Below, in pieces: positions 12,728-24,686 of a stretch of 64,000 nt of DNA. Both the position numbers and the translations under genes were made by a program. The stretch covers positions 186,001-250,000 of the forward strand of contig NHNW01000014.1 of assembly GCA_002786025.1 (NCBI GenBank), written 5' to 3'. Numbering within the stretch: position 1 is the first letter of the stretch; the number at the start of each line of letters is the position of its first letter. Source of the DNA: Zasmidium citrigriseum (Eukaryota; Ascomycota; Dothideomycetes; Mycosphaerellales; Mycosphaerellaceae). The notes below the pieces were generated by a model. It worked only from the letters and a program-made list of their open reading frames with translations, did not search any database and had not been told where the DNA came from.

Positions 12728-15700
12728 TTACCACAAGAAGATGGCAACCGAGATCATGAGCACGAGAGCAAAGGTTGAAGATGGCATCTTGACATCAGCA
12801 TCGTTGGACATCTCGACCGATGGGCCGCTTGGAGCAGGGCCGGTGGTCGTTGGTCCCTCAACTGGTGGCTGAGCTGGCGGCTGAGCAGGAGGCTGAACAG
12901 GAGACTCAGGGGTCTCGGGCTTGTTGGGTTGTTCTGGCTGCTTGGGCTGCTCTGGCTGCTGAGGTTGCTCAGGCTGGTTAGGCTTGTTTGGCATCTGAGG
13001 CTGCTCTGGCGAGGTTGGTGGCTGAGGCTGGTAAGGCTGCTTGGGAGGCTGCTGAGGTTGCTCAGGCTGCTTGGGGGTCGTTGGGGGAAGTGGCTCCTTT
13101 GGTGGCGTGGTCACCGCTGGCTGAGTTGGCTTCGTCTTGTAGATGGTCGTCTCCTGGGTCACGCTCGTCGTGATGCGAATGTTGGTGGTCGACGTGTTCA
13201 TGTATGGGTGAGTGACGACCGGAGGCATGACTGGTGGAGGAACCGGGATCGTGGTGTTCATTGGCGGGACGTACTTGTGGGTAGTCTTCAAGGTCGACGG
13301 GCAAGGAGTCGTGGTGTTCTTGGCTGGTGGCGGTGGGACGTACGTGATAGAGCTTGGGCAAGGCGTAGTTGTATTCTTGGCCGGGGGAGGAGCGTACGTC
13401 TGAGGTGGCTTGGACGGAGCGTACGTCTGGTGAGTTGGACTCGAGACTGGGTAACTTGGATGAGGCACGTAAGTGTGAGGTGGCTTGGACGGCGCATAGG
13501 TCTGATGTGTCGGGCTCGAGACTGGGTAACTTGGGTGAGGCACGTAGGTCTGAGGTGGCTTGGACGGCACATAGGTCTGATGAGTTGGAGTCGAAACCGG
13601 GTAACTTGGGTGAGGCAAGTAAGTCGAGCGAGTCGACGTCGAGTGTGCGTAACTTGGAGGTGGCACGTAAGTCTGGTGGGTCGACGAAGAGTGTGCGTAG
13701 CTTGGCGGAGGAGGCACATAGGTCTGATGAGTCGACGTCGAGTGTGCGTAGCTTGGAGGCGGGACATAAGTCTGGTGCGTCGATGAAGAAGAGTGGACGT
13801 AAGTCGACGGTGGTGGGACATATGTCTGGTGAGTAGACGACGAGGAAGAGTGCGCGTACGTCGTTGGTGGTGGGACGTAGGTCTGATGGGTCGACGACGA
13901 GGAATGAGTCTCGTACTTCGGTGGCGGAGGCACATATGTCTGAGGGGGTGGCGCGTGCGAAGTGCAAGTGGTCGTCGTGTATGGGTAGACGTGCGTCTCG
14001 GTCGTCGAGCTGTGAGTAGTGCAAGACGTGGCCCAGATGGTCGAAGTGGTCACTTCATATCCGTGCTTTGGCTCCTCATATTCGCCACGCTTAGCATGTC
14101 CGCCAGCTGGAGTAGGATAGACCCAGGCAGTCGACTCTGGAACAGTGTAGGTGTTGTACACTGGCTTGACAATGGCAGAGGTCGTTGGCGTCTCAACAGA
14201 CTCGGTGCAGGTACTCCACGAGGTCGAGTAGGACGTATGGGTAGCGTACGTCGCCGGGTAGGTGGTGAGCTGGGGATATCCACTCGACTTGGGAGGTGGG
14301 TAGGCCTCTGAGGTCTTGGCGGCAGAGACAGAGTGCGAAGTGTAAGTGGTGCTACCGCCAACGCAGTCCTTGCAGTGATCAGTGACCGTAATGACGTGAG
14401 TCACAGCAGGAGCAGTGTGCTCAACCACGTTGGTCAGAACCTGAGTGTGCTCAAGAGTGACGGTGCGCTCGGCAGTTGGGTCCGCAACGAAAGACTTGTT
14501 GAGACCATCTGGCGAAGCAGTGACAGTGTGCTCCAGAGTCAAAGTGGCCTGGGGAGCAGTGTGATCCACTGTGAGAGTTGCCCCGTCAGCTGTGTGCTCA
14601 ACAGTGACGGTCCTGTTCATATAGCTGGGCGAGGCCGTAGCGGCAGCATCAACAGTGCGCTCAATGGTGTGATCGACAGTGACAGTGTTGTTCAGGTAGC
14701 TAGGCGAGGCCGTAGCTGCTGCATCAACAGTATGCTCGATAGTGCGCTCAACAGTCACTGTGTTGTTTTGGAAGCTGGGCGTGGCGCTGATGGTGTGGTC
14801 GACAGTCAAAGTTGCCGGGTCAAGAGTGATGGTCCTGTTCTGGACCTCTGGCGAAGCGCTGACGGTGCGGTCCACGGTCAAAGTCTGGTTCATTGTGACT
14901 GGGAACGAGACAACGACCTGGCTGGCCGATGAGGTCGTGCGAGCAACGGCTGGGTCCTCAGAAGCCGCAGTGCTAGTGTTCGAGAAAGGCCCAAACGAAC
15001 TGCTGGCTGCAGCGGAAGTCGAGTTACGGAATGGCGCGTCGCTGGTTGGGATGGCCAGAGACGACGCTCCGGTCGATGCAGTAGCGATTGGTGCAGTGAC
15101 GAGTGGAGCGCTCGTGTTCGATGCAGCAAACGTGGGCTCGACAGCAGCGGAGCTCGAAGTGTTGCGGAAAGGCGCATCACTGGTTGGGACGGCAAGAGAC
15201 GAGGCTCCAGTCGAGGCAGTGACAATTGGTGCAGTGACGAGAGGTCTGGTCGTGTTGGCCACTCCGAAAGTAGGCTCAGCGGCCTCCGAGCGCGAAGTGT
15301 TGCGGAATGGTGCATCGCTCGTGGGAACAGCCAAAGACGAGGCTCCGGTAGAGGCAGTGACAATTGGCGCAGTGACAAGCGGTGCAACAGACGTGCTGTT
15401 GGCAGCTGGAGCAACGCTAGCGGTGTTGTTCCTCACGGCCACGCGGTTGGCAGAGCACATGAGGACAGTGCGGGCGCTGGAAGAGAACTCGCTAGACTCG
15501 CCTTTGAGATAGCAGTTGCCGCCGTTGTTGACATCGCTGACTGGGACGTAGGTGAAGCCATTGCACTCATTGTCCTCGTCGCAAGCCTTGAAGCAGCCAG
15601 CCACGTTGGTGGTGAACAGAGCAGAGTACGAACCAACGCTGCTATCAGCTTGATCGCGAACCTCGTACTTCACGCCGCTAGCATCGGTATGGAAGCGGGT

Positions 15701-17324
15701 AAGGTTGGCGCAAGGACCCTCAATGGCTGCAGCAGAGGTAGCGGCAGGAGCCGCAGAGGTGGAGTTGGTGAATGGGCCGAAGCTGGTGGTGTTGGCAGCA
15801 GCAGTAGCAGCAGCGGTTTGGCTGACAGGGACGGTGATGGACACAGTCTCTTCGACGAGCTCCATAGAGCTGGTGATCATACGAACGCTAGTGGCGTTGA
15901 CAGCTGCAGTGGGACGTGCTGGAGCAGAGGTGTTGAAAGAAGCGTTGCTGACAAGAGTGCGGACAGTGGTGGTTGCCGCCGGCATCAAGTCAGTGACGGT
16001 GAGGGTTGTCTCGGCAGCAGAGCCTGAAAGGACGACTTCGGAGGCCCTGGAAGAGACAATACTCAGACCGGACTGGACCAAGCTGCTCAACTCCTCAACA
16101 CCAACCGTGCTGGTAGGCAAAGGCTGCAGGCGGGTAATGACGGTGGGGATGACCGTCATCGACTGAGTCAGAGCGCTGGCGTTGACAGGTGCGCTGAGAG
16201 TCGTGACCTCCTCGATGACGCTGGATATTGGGCGCATGTTGGTCAAAGATGCAGCCTCGGAGACGGGGACGACGGTAGTCATCTCCTCGACAAGGCTGAC
16301 AACGGAACCTGCCCGAGTAACGTTGGTCGAGTTCAAGCCTCCAACCACACTGACGACAGCGCCGCTGGCAGATGCAGTCTGGTTGGCAGCAACAACGTGG
16401 GTGATGGTTGAAACAGCTGCGTTGACCGCAGAAGTAGCTTCGCCAAGCGCGCTGAGGCTGCTGGGCTCAAATGGGATCTGGCGCTTCCTCAAAGCCTCTG
16501 TCTCCTCAGGGTGCTCCTCAAAGATGGTCTGAGTTGAACCATCTTCTTCGGTAAAAGTGTATGGCACGCCCTTGCCAGTCTCAGCGGTGGTCGATGTAGA
16601 CTTGCTGGTGTGATGCTTGTGAACCGAGCTGGGTGCAGCCGGTTCTGTGACAGTTGTCATGACTTGAACAGTCTTCACGGACTCCGGGAAACCCATTGCC
16701 GGGTCGGCCGACGAGCTGACAGACTTGACAGATGCCGTCTCATTCGCAAGATGTTCAAATGGGTTGATAGTTGGTCGAACCCAGGAAGTAACGGTGGCCT
16801 TGTGAGAAGTTTCGTTTGATGCCGCAGATCCCGTCACGGTCTGCCAAACAGTCTCGAAGATGGTAGTCATATCCTCAACAGGAGCGGGAATGGTGACTTC
16901 AACGACTGGATGGACAGTGGTCTGGGAAGCGCTGGTGATGGTTTCCCAAACAGTCACGGGATCCTGGGTGACCTGGACATGCTGGACTGCCGTGCCCTTG
17001 GCACTAGTCGTCGGCGTCGGCGTCTCAAAGCGGGTGACGGTATGATCAACGAAGGCCGTCACCGTATAAGTGCATGAGGCCTTGCTCTTGTGTCCGACAT
17101 GCACGGTGCGAGTGTGGACCGGCCCTGGATGAATGTCAGTGGACTGCTATGCAAGTCGAATTCCTCATCTTACGGTGCTCATAGTCATCATGCTCGTACT
17201 CTGCGGCGGTTTTGGTCTTGTGGCAAGATTTGTGCTTGCACGACTTGCTCTTGTGTTTGAGGTCTTCAGCAGAAGCGAACGACAATGCCGAAAGGCCAGC
17301 CGCAAGGAGCGTGGTGGCCCTCAT
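12728..17324 (-). CDS. Giant GPI-anchored repeat protein with PAN/Apple domain (adhesin-like)
   Basis: Exon 1 (17324-17174) and exon 2 (17124-12728), separated by intron 17125-17173 (acceptor preceded by CTGAC), give 1,515 residues. The order is: signal peptide MRATTLLAAGLSALSFASA; a Lys/His/Cys-rich segment (KHKSKSCKHKSCHK); a long Thr/Val-rich region; a PAN/Apple-like Cys domain at about 520-610 (CANLTRF...GCFKACDEDNECNGFTY...NCYLKGES); three 46-residue repeats of PLVTAPIVTASTGASSLAVP type (about 630-765); many LTVDHT-type units (about 790-945); Tyr/Pro units of THQTYVPPP type (about 1090-1325); a Pro/Gln/Glu tract (about 1380-1465); and a hydrophobic GPI tail (FALVLMISVAIFLW). The architecture fits a wall-anchored adhesin or stalk protein; PAN domains bind protein or glycan. 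The ligand is unknown. Confidence 0.88.
13290..13950 (-). repeat. Tandem coding repeats (Tyr/Pro units)
   Basis: Within the giant surface-protein gene. About ten units of roughly 14-28 residues built on QTYVPPP or QTYVPHP plus a Tyr-Ala-His-Ser-Ser or Ser-Tyr-Pro-Val-Ser segment. DNA similarity between units is high, so copy number is likely to vary between strains. Confidence 0.85.
14965..15385 (-). repeat. Three 138-nt coding repeats
   Basis: Within the giant surface-protein gene. Three consecutive 46-residue units each contain TAPI(V/A)TASTGASSLA followed by PTSDAPFRN. The copies differ at few positions, indicating recent duplication or homogenisation. Confidence 0.85.
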
Positions 17325-18405
17325 TGCAGCGAGAATGAGTGATCACAGGACGTCGAAAGTGCGAAAGGGTTACAAGAGGAGAGTTGAAGAGAGGAGCGTC
17401 CTTTTGATAGGCGCGAAAGGGGAGGGGTCAACGATACGGACGACTCCGGATGATTTCGTTGAGAAGTCATGATGAAACTTGGGTGAGGAGAAGTGGGTGT
17501 TCTGAGCGGATTCGGAATTGATAGAGCTGGTAAGCTGTGGTAGAGGAATAAGTCAAGAGGTGAGCCGGAACTTACCAAGCATTTCATCTGTCGCCAGCTT
17601 CCAAGCACGATAGCGGTGGGGTCGTACACACAAAACCAGCGATGGCGTGCTCTGGAAATTGACGGAAGAGGGTCTCTCGACGCATCCATGGTCGAAATGC
17701 TGACACTCTGTACAGCGGTTGGGTGGAAGACGTCGCGAGGGAAGCCAATCCCAGATTGCGATGAGCTCGACTCGGAGCCGTATCCGTGAACTTCACAGAT
17801 ACGAGCAGCTCTTGATGAAAGCGGAGACTTATGCAGTGGCCCATTCTCGAGCCATCGATGACTGCGCAGTTGCGGGTAATAACGAGATCTGCTTGTATAA
17901 AAGTCATCGGGAACGCGTCGTTGAGAATTCTTGATATAAGACTCTCTTGCTGCGAGTCGCGAAGGATCCATTTTCTCTGGCTCTATTTCACAGTCATGGC
18001 TTCTTGTGTCGTTGACAATGACCACACTTCCTGTAGTATTTCGAATCGCAAGATTGTTGATCTTCATAGTATCGAAGTCGATTCAAGGTAGTTCCATGGC
18101 ATACGGGTACACGAGCTGGCTGCTCAGCGCAGGCGTCTCGAGTGTCTGATGGTAGACTGAGCACCATCAATCCAGCCTGTGAGTATCTTGGGTCGCTTTT
18201 GCTTGATATCGGTGTTGCTGACCTTTGCAAGATTGTGATAGGAGAAGGAGAATCCAAAGGTGAGGTCGAGAGAAAGCTTGGCCAGAGGCGCGTCGTCACG
18301 GCAACCGCGGGAAGAGCCGATATTGACAAACACGACTCGCGTGACATCTGAACTTCGACTTTGCGACAGCAACATCCTCATTTGACATCCTCACATATCG
18401 CCAAC
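17325..18405. other. Divergent promoter region between repeat protein and NUF2
   Basis: About 1.1 kb between divergently transcribed genes. A 248-residue frame lies here on the minus strand, but its composition is low quality and it overlaps the 5' region of the repeat-protein gene, so I do not call it. Confidence 0.5.
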
Positions 18406-19998
18406 ATGCCGACCATGGACTACAACCCGCGCATGAGCATGGCGCCGCGCGGCTCTCAACAATCCAGCCAGCAGAAGCAGCGAAAGGAGGACGATGGCGA
18501 CGCCTTCATGGTTCTGGTGGGTCCAGATGATTCTCTTCATGCCCATTACAGCAGCCTCTGACAGTTGTTACTAGCCCGACAAAGAAATCGCCGGCTGTAT
18601 AAGTGACATTGGCATCAGCTTCTCCGTCGACGACCTACGAAAACCCAACCCGCAACTCATCCAGAAAGTCTTCGAATGGTTCGCCGAGCTCCTCACAAAC
18701 ACCACCCGCGATGTCGTCGCGCCTGCGATGCGCGCAGCGGCAGAAGATATGTGTGGCGACGATGCAGACCGAATCTTTACATCCGACACGCGCGAGCTCA
18801 TGGGCTTCTTCATCACAATGCGCAAGCTTCTGATGGAGTGCGGAATCAAAGATTTCACCTTTAGCGATATGTACCGACCGACGCATCCTCGACTCGTCAA
18901 GATCTTCAGCTATATCATCAACTTCATCCGATTTCGAGAGAGTCAGACGAATGTGATTGATGAGCACTACAACAGCTCGGAGAAGACCAAAAACACGATC
19001 GAACAGCTATACCTTGCGAATCAGGAAAAGGAAGAGCAAGTCCAGGAGATGGAGCGCAATGCAAAGAACGTCGAACACGCAATCAAGGAGAAAGAGAGAC
19101 GAAACCAAGAACTCAAGACCCGCCTCCTAGAATTGAAAAAAGCCCAAGAACGCGTAACAGAAAAGCTGGAACGCGTCAAAGGCGAACAATCACGGCTCAA
19201 GACCGTGCTAGAAGACAAAACCACCGCAGTTATGAACATGCGCAGCGAAGCCAACAAACTCCGTCCGTATACAGAGCAATCCCCTGCCGCTCTGGAACAA
19301 TCCCTCCGCGACCTCTCATCCAACCTCTCCGCCGACAAGAACGAAATCGACCGACTAGACCGACGAGCTCGAGCCCTGCAAACCTCCCACGACACATTCA
19401 CGCTCCTCCAATCAGACATCTCATCCCTCTCGCGACTCCTCTCAGATCTCCACAACGAGCTGCAGAAAGAGGAGGAGGAATCTAGATCTGCCGCAAGGAA
19501 CCGGGAAGCTTTGACAGAGAAGTCCTCAACGGTGCGGGAAGTGGAACGACAGGAGAAGATGCTCAGGAAGCAGCTGCAGACTTGGCAAGAGCGAACCGAA
19601 AAGATACGGCGGGATGCGGAAACGAGAGCGAGCAATGCGAAGGCAAAGATGGAGGCTTTACGGGCGACGCATCGAGAGCTCACGGCGGAGAGGAGGGAAA
19701 GGGGAGAGGAGGTGGAGAAGCGAAGGGTGAGAATTGAGCAGACGGAGAAGAAGGTAAGCAGATATGTCCCTTTCCATTTGGTTCCGAGCAAGAGACTTTG
19801 GTTCTGGGTATTTGCGGGGTCGATGCTTTATTGATTCAACGACCCGAGTATTGGACTTTGTGCTGACGATTCGCGTGATTATAGATGGCCGATTTGAAGG
19901 AACAGATCGAGCATGAAGTCCAGAGCGCTCGGGAGGAGTACATGAAGATGGAGAGCCATATCCGGCTTTACATCACCGAGATGGAACAGAGCATTTGA
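18406..19998 (+). CDS. NUF2: Kinetochore protein Nuf2 (NDC80 complex)
   Basis: Exons 18406-18516, 18575-19753 and 19885-19998 (introns 18517-18574 and 19754-19884) give 467 residues, the usual fungal Nuf2 length. After a short disordered start, splicing joins DAFMVL to [18 protein letters not shown], the start of the Nuf2 calponin-homology-like head (about 33-150; conserved [19 protein letters not shown] near 131-149). The rest, about 160-467, is heptad-rich coiled coil. Nuf2 pairs with Ndc80 and, with Spc24/Spc25, couples kinetochores to spindle microtubules. The small last exon ends [16 protein letters not shown]. The start at 18406 is the first ATG in frame. Confidence 0.95.
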
Positions 19999-20409
19999 GC
20001 TTTCTGTTAAATGAATCGCAATGATCGATGACGATTGCATGTGGTACTATGGAGCTACTGGCAGAGATGAAATGCTCTGGGCTTGCACTGTTTTGATGAG
20101 AGATACCCGCATGGCGTTTGGGAGCGTGTCCATAGTTCGTGTCGAACACTTTTGCCTGCATTCAACAATTCGAACCCGGGTCTGTTTTGTCTGTCAGTGT
20201 ATGACGCTCGCCGATTTGAATGATAGCGAAGGGAGCGGATTGCCATATGATCAGACTCACGTCTCAATTGATATGTCCTCATTCTTTTTCAGAACAGGTC
20301 TGTGAATTCCAATTTTTTGTCATCACGATGGCGGGGTGTGTGTGAAGAAAAAGGGATGCTCACTTTTCCGAAGAACTCTGGCGCTCAGGTTCGAGGTTCG
20401 AGGTGGCAG
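19999..20409. other. Convergent 3' spacer
   Basis: Lies between the stop of NUF2 (plus) and the stop of the 233-residue protein (minus). It probably holds both 3' UTRs. No other feature seen. Confidence 0.5.
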
Positions 20410-21111
20410 TCATAACAGGTCGAGGGACGGCATTGCTTCGAACGTACACCATCTCTCAGCAACAGCCCTGATCTTGACTGTTCTGCCGACTGATAGCTCG
20501 CCAAGTCGCTTGGTGGTCACGTTCAGGATCGGCACTTCCTCATCCCATAATGACCTCGCGGATTGATGGTCCTGTGCATTTGGCATATCGTTCAAAGTCT
20601 CAGGCGTTGGCCCAGGTCGAGCGACTTCAGCCACGACCAACTTGCTTCCGGAGTGATGAGCAGCTTCCACGGCCACCGAGAAGGTTCGATTGAGACCTTG
20701 CGCCGAGAACGCAGAAGTTGGTCGGTGGAGCTCGATGGGGTCGAGGACAGCCAAGATGGGCTGCGCGGATGGCAATCGTAGGGCGACATCATGTTCAGAT
20801 GATCGTAGCGAGATTGTGGTGCTGTATATGGCCAGGTAGGCGCGCAGATGAGTGACATCCGGGCAGAAGGCCAGCTTCAATGTTCGTGAAGTCGACAGCA
20901 AGCGCAACGTTGGAGTCTGCCAGAGTCGTCGAGGGTTGATGGGCTGTTGGTCGTCTTGAGAGCTCTGAGGCTCGGCTTGTAAGGCTTCTAGAAATGCTGT
21001 CTTTGTCGAGCAGACTATCAGTGTAGATGGCGCCGCATGATTATCGAGGACGTATTGAATCAAGTCGTGAATCTTTCGGGCTTCGAGGACGATGGGTCTG
21101 TTGGATGCCAT
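20410..21111 (-). CDS. Uncharacterised conserved-looking fungal protein (233 aa)
   Basis: A single-exon 233-residue protein beginning MASNRPIVLEARKIHDLIQY. It alternates hydrophobic strands and helices: STLIVCSTKTAFLEAL near 29-44, TLRLLSTSRTLKLAF near 68-82, and QPILAVLDPIEL near 116-127. This looks like an alpha/beta fold. There is no signal peptide or membrane span. The pattern loosely recalls small RecA-like recombination accessory proteins, but I see no Walker motif and do not assign that. It is head-to-head with AP-3 beta across 327 nt. Confidence 0.75.
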   Translation of the reverse strand: MASNRPIVLEARKIHDLIQYVLDNHAAPSTLIVCSTKTAFLEALQAEPQSSQDDQQPINPRRLWQTPTLRLLSTSRTLKLAFCPDVTHLRAYLAIYSTTISLRSSEHDVALRLPSAQPILAVLDPIELHRPTSAFSAQGLNRTFSVAVEAAHHSGSKLVVAEVARPGPTPETLNDMPNAQDHQSARSLWDEEVPILNVTTKRLGELSVGRTVKIRAVAERWCTFEAMPSLDLL

Positions 21112-21438
21112 CCTGCTCTTGGTCTTTCGCTGTGAAGTCAGTCTGATAGCAAATTTGTCATGGCGGTCTGTAGAACGACTGCCGCTTGAGTCGCGTGTGC
21201 TTCTGATAGCTCATTCCGTTATGGCTGTCAATCAGCACTTTGATGTGTTGGAGAAGGAAGAGAAGTTCATCTCGAAGGTGGGGATTTTGGTTGACGATGC
21301 TTGGCATTTATTTGTGCCTCGATTTTCAGGCATCCAGTCCCACTTCACCTGCACCTTCCCCACTAGTGACACTGCGACTGCGATCAAGGCAAGTACGACT
21401 GCAAGGCCATTCAGGTCGTACTTGCCAACGGTGGCACA
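21112..21438. promoter_or_regulatory. Shared divergent promoter (233-aa gene / AP-3 beta)
   Basis: A 327-nt region between the start codons of two divergent genes. It must contain both core promoters. I could not pick out a convincing TATA box or factor site. Confidence 0.5.
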
Positions 21439-23956
21439 ATGGAGTCGATCTCGCGCATCAGCTCGATGCTGGAAACAGGTGAACATCCACCACAATGGAG
21501 AGCATCCGCTGGGAGCTGCCACTGACGCCCATCAAAGCACGCGACTTGACTCTCGAGGCCGCCAAAGATGTCGGTCCACGCAAATCGACACGCCCACTAC
21601 CGGCAGCTCAGATCAAGAAGATGCTGGACAGCAGGAATGAGAGGGATGTGCTGGATGGACTACGGAGGGTTGTGGCAGTACGATATGGATAGGCATCGAG
21701 GTTGAGAAGCCATATGTTGACCGAGAGAACCAGATGCAATATGCCAATCCACCTCAACACACCCTGACCTTCTTTCCGGCCGTGCTGAAGACTCTATCGA
21801 ATCCATACCCCTCTACGAGACCGCTAGTCTACAACTACCTTATCCACCATGCCGAAGCCGATCCCGACACTGCCCTACTCTCGATTAATACGATACAGAA
21901 GTCCCTATCCGATTCAAATCCGCGAGTAAGAGCAATGGCGTTGAAGACCATGTCCGGCATAAAAGTTCCTGTGATATCTCAGATTGTGAGCTTGGCTATC
22001 AAGAAAGGCGTTAGCGATTTATCGCCTTTGGTTCGAAAAGCTGCTGCATTGGCTTGCGTGAAGTGCGTGAGATTGGATCCAACGACGAGACCGCAAGTAG
22101 AAGATTACATCGAAGCACTTCTGGCCGACAGGCAATACTATGTTGCCGGAGCTGCGGTACAAGCCTTCATGGAAGTCTGCCCGGAGAGATTGGATCTGAT
22201 ACATCCTGTATATCGGAGACTTTGCAAGATGATCGTTGATATGGACGAGTGGGGACAACTGGCCTTGATGAAGCTTATGACGGTATACGCACGGAAATGC
22301 TTTCCACGACGAACGAAACGAGTGAAACGGGCTGCTACCCAGGAGCAGCGAGCCAAGGACTTTTACGAGGACATCGAGCCGGAGCAGGAGACCGAGGCTG
22401 ACTATGAGGAGATTGATTTCGTGGATCCGGATCTTGACCTATTTTTGAAATCGATACAGCCTTTACTATCCAGTCGTAACTCGGCAGTCATTGTCGCCGT
22501 CACGAGAGCATACCTGTACTTGTCGCCGACGACGTACCTTCCCCAGGCTATCGGCCCTCTCATTGCCCTTCTGCGAGCGCCCTACGATATCAAACAAGTG
22601 GCCTTGTACAACATCGTGCAAGTCTGTCTGATACAGCCGACACGTTTCACGCCATACTTTCGCCACTTCCTTATACACTCCACCGAGGGTCCACATGTCT
22701 GGCGATTGAAGCTTGAGATCCTGACTCTCATCTTTCCATACAGCGACAAGGCCGTTCAGGATCTTATCTTAGCTGAGCTCGAGCACTTCTCGAAGGGCCA
22801 TGATTCTCAACTGGTCCGGGAGAGCGTTCGAGCAATTGGACGATGTGCCCAATCTTCGAATTCATCAACATCCAGGAGATGTCTCTCGCTCTTGCTGAAG
22901 CAGATCCACAGCACAGACTCAAATCTTGTTGGTGAAGCAATGGAGGTCATCCGCCATCTTATACAACGCTCCCCCGATGAGCATCGCAAGACAGTCATTC
23001 GACTCGCTAAGAACTTGGATAGTCTGACTTCACCAACTGCGCGGGCAAGTATTGTCTGGCTGGTGGGCGAATTCGCGGGATACGATCCGGAGAACAACAT
23101 CGCGGCAGACGTACTCAGGATATTGGTGAAAGGGTATGCAGACGAGACCGACGAAGTACGAGCCCAGATCGTGCTCCTTGGTGCGAAAGTCTACCTCCAT
23201 CACCTCAACGCCAAGAACGCAAAGCGAAAGGCTCTGGATGCACTCAACTCGGAACAGACTCCTCAGCACAACTCCAGCACTGTGCTCTCGCCAAGTGGCG
23301 AGGAGGAAGAGGGCGGCTTTGGCGAAGACGCATTTGCCCAACCAACCCCTCAGCCCGAGGAAGAACAAGAGAGGCAACACATCATCGAGCTTCTCTACCA
23401 ACACGTCATGCTACTCGCCCGATACACACCATCCTACGATCTTCGCGACCGCGCCCGTCTCTTCCGGTCTCTCCTTGCCATACAATCAAGCACGGACCTC
23501 GCCTCCCTACTTCTCCTCGCGCCGAAGCCTGTCCCGCAAGCTCCTTCACCGAGTGAAGCACGAAAGGATCTTGCGCTAGGATCTGCTTCGCTTGTCGTTG
23601 GCGAGGGGCCGCTGAGGGGCTACGAAGCCATTCCGGACTGGGTGGAAGATGGACGAGAGCCAGACCCGAGGTTGAGAGATGATGGTGGAAGGGATGAATA
23701 TGCGCCGGCCGCCACCAGAGCAGTGACCGCCGCCGCTGGATCCAGACTGGATGAGGCTTTGGCCAGCGATCCAGGCTATAAATCTGAGGCAGGGCCGAAG
23801 AAGGAGAAAACGTTGGATGCTTGGTTGGATGAAGAGGATGAGGAAGAAAGCGAGGAGACCGAGAGTGAAGAAGAGGAAACAGATGACGACGAGGAAGAGG
23901 AAAGTGAATATGAGACGGATAGTGAGGAGGATGAGAGAGCGGGCTTGGTGAAGTAG
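21439..23956 (+). CDS. APL6: AP-3 adaptor complex subunit beta
   Basis: Exons 21439-21478, 21538-21677 and 21734-23956 (introns 21479-21537 and 21678-21733) give 800 residues. The tiny first exon encodes MESISRISSMLET and joins to ARDLTLEAAKDV, the expected AP-3 beta N-terminus; the second junction gives GLRRVVA-MQYANPP. The adaptin/HEAT-repeat trunk follows (LVYNYLIHHAEADPDTALLS, then MSGIKVPVISQIVSLAIKKG). After about residue 720 comes a very acidic Glu/Asp/Ser tail. AP-3 packages cargo at endosomes or Golgi for direct transport to the vacuole. The start is fixed by the conserved exon-1 peptide; a frame beginning at 21495 lies partly inside the intron and is not the start. Confidence 0.95.
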
Positions 23957-24093
23957 TGTACAGAGCATCATTTGATACACACCAATGATGAGTGCATGAT
24001 CCCCAGAGGCTGATATACAACTAGTGTCCTCGCCTCTTCTGCTTTTGAGTCCAATTCCTAGCCTCCTGCTCGCCTTCTTGTATGGCCAAGCTC

Positions 24094-24686
24094 TCACTTC
24101 TCTACAATGCGCTGCTCGCTACCGACCCATTGCACCTCGTAGCTCATCATCTCTTCGTACGTAACGAATCGCCATTGAGACTGTCCATTGATACGGAAAG
24201 GCATCATCAAAGCATTTGCACGCAGAGCAGTCCCCCGAAAGAACCTCTCGACGAGGTTGCGCAGGTCGCTCTGAAGCTCGTCGAATTGCCATGCGTTGCA
24301 GTGATCGTGGTCGCAAACCACGTCCACGAACGTACAGCAGTGAACTGTCTTAAGAGCGCCGAGTTTCTTTGGACTTAGACGGAGTAAGTAGCGTCTGACA
24401 ACTTCGGCGTCTACGAAGCGGAAGGTGTTTGCGCCGTAGCTGGAGGGTCAGTGAGAGACGTTTCGGGCAGCTGGTGGACTTACAAGATCGGCAGTGCTTC
24501 GCGACGGATCTGCTTGTTTGCGCGGAGGAGGGCGGGTTCGCGGGTCTTGGTCTGCTTGTCGATTATGGGGTCGTCCTGGTCTTCGTATGGGTGGTATTTG
24601 ACCAGCGCGAGGGTGTAGATGTCGTTGCGGAGCTCGGCGGGCAGGTCGAGGAAGGTCTTCTTCTTTGGTTTGGATTTGGTCGCCAT
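24094..24686 (-). CDS. 2EXR/F-box-like domain protein, paralogue 1
   Basis: Exons 24686-24484 and 24439-24094, with a 44-nt intron (24440-24483), give 182 residues. It starts MATKSKPKKKTFLDLPAELRNDIY; FLDLPAELRNxIYxLAL is the hallmark of the fungal 2EXR/F-box-like family. It continues through EPALLRANKQIRREALPIFYGANTF, where the intron falls inside the Phe codon of PIFYG. No C-terminal catalytic domain is seen. Such proteins are numerous in fungi and mostly uncharacterised; a link to SCF ubiquitin ligases is only inference. It is a tandem paralogue of the gene at 25263-25793. Confidence 0.85.

Noticed and set aside
12929..13786. 285-residue plus-strand frame opposite the repeat protein
   Set aside because: It is the antisense of codon-biased tandem repeats; the Arg/Trp/Leu-rich product is an artefact of the repeats.
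17321..18067. 248-residue minus-strand frame upstream of the giant repeat protein
   Set aside because: It overlaps the leader of the repeat-protein gene, has Ser/Pro/Arg composition typical of chance frames and no domain.
20160..20190. Possible tRNA T-arm (GGGTTCGAAT on the minus strand)
   Set aside because: The flanking bases do not form a five-pair T stem and no acceptor or anticodon arm is found.
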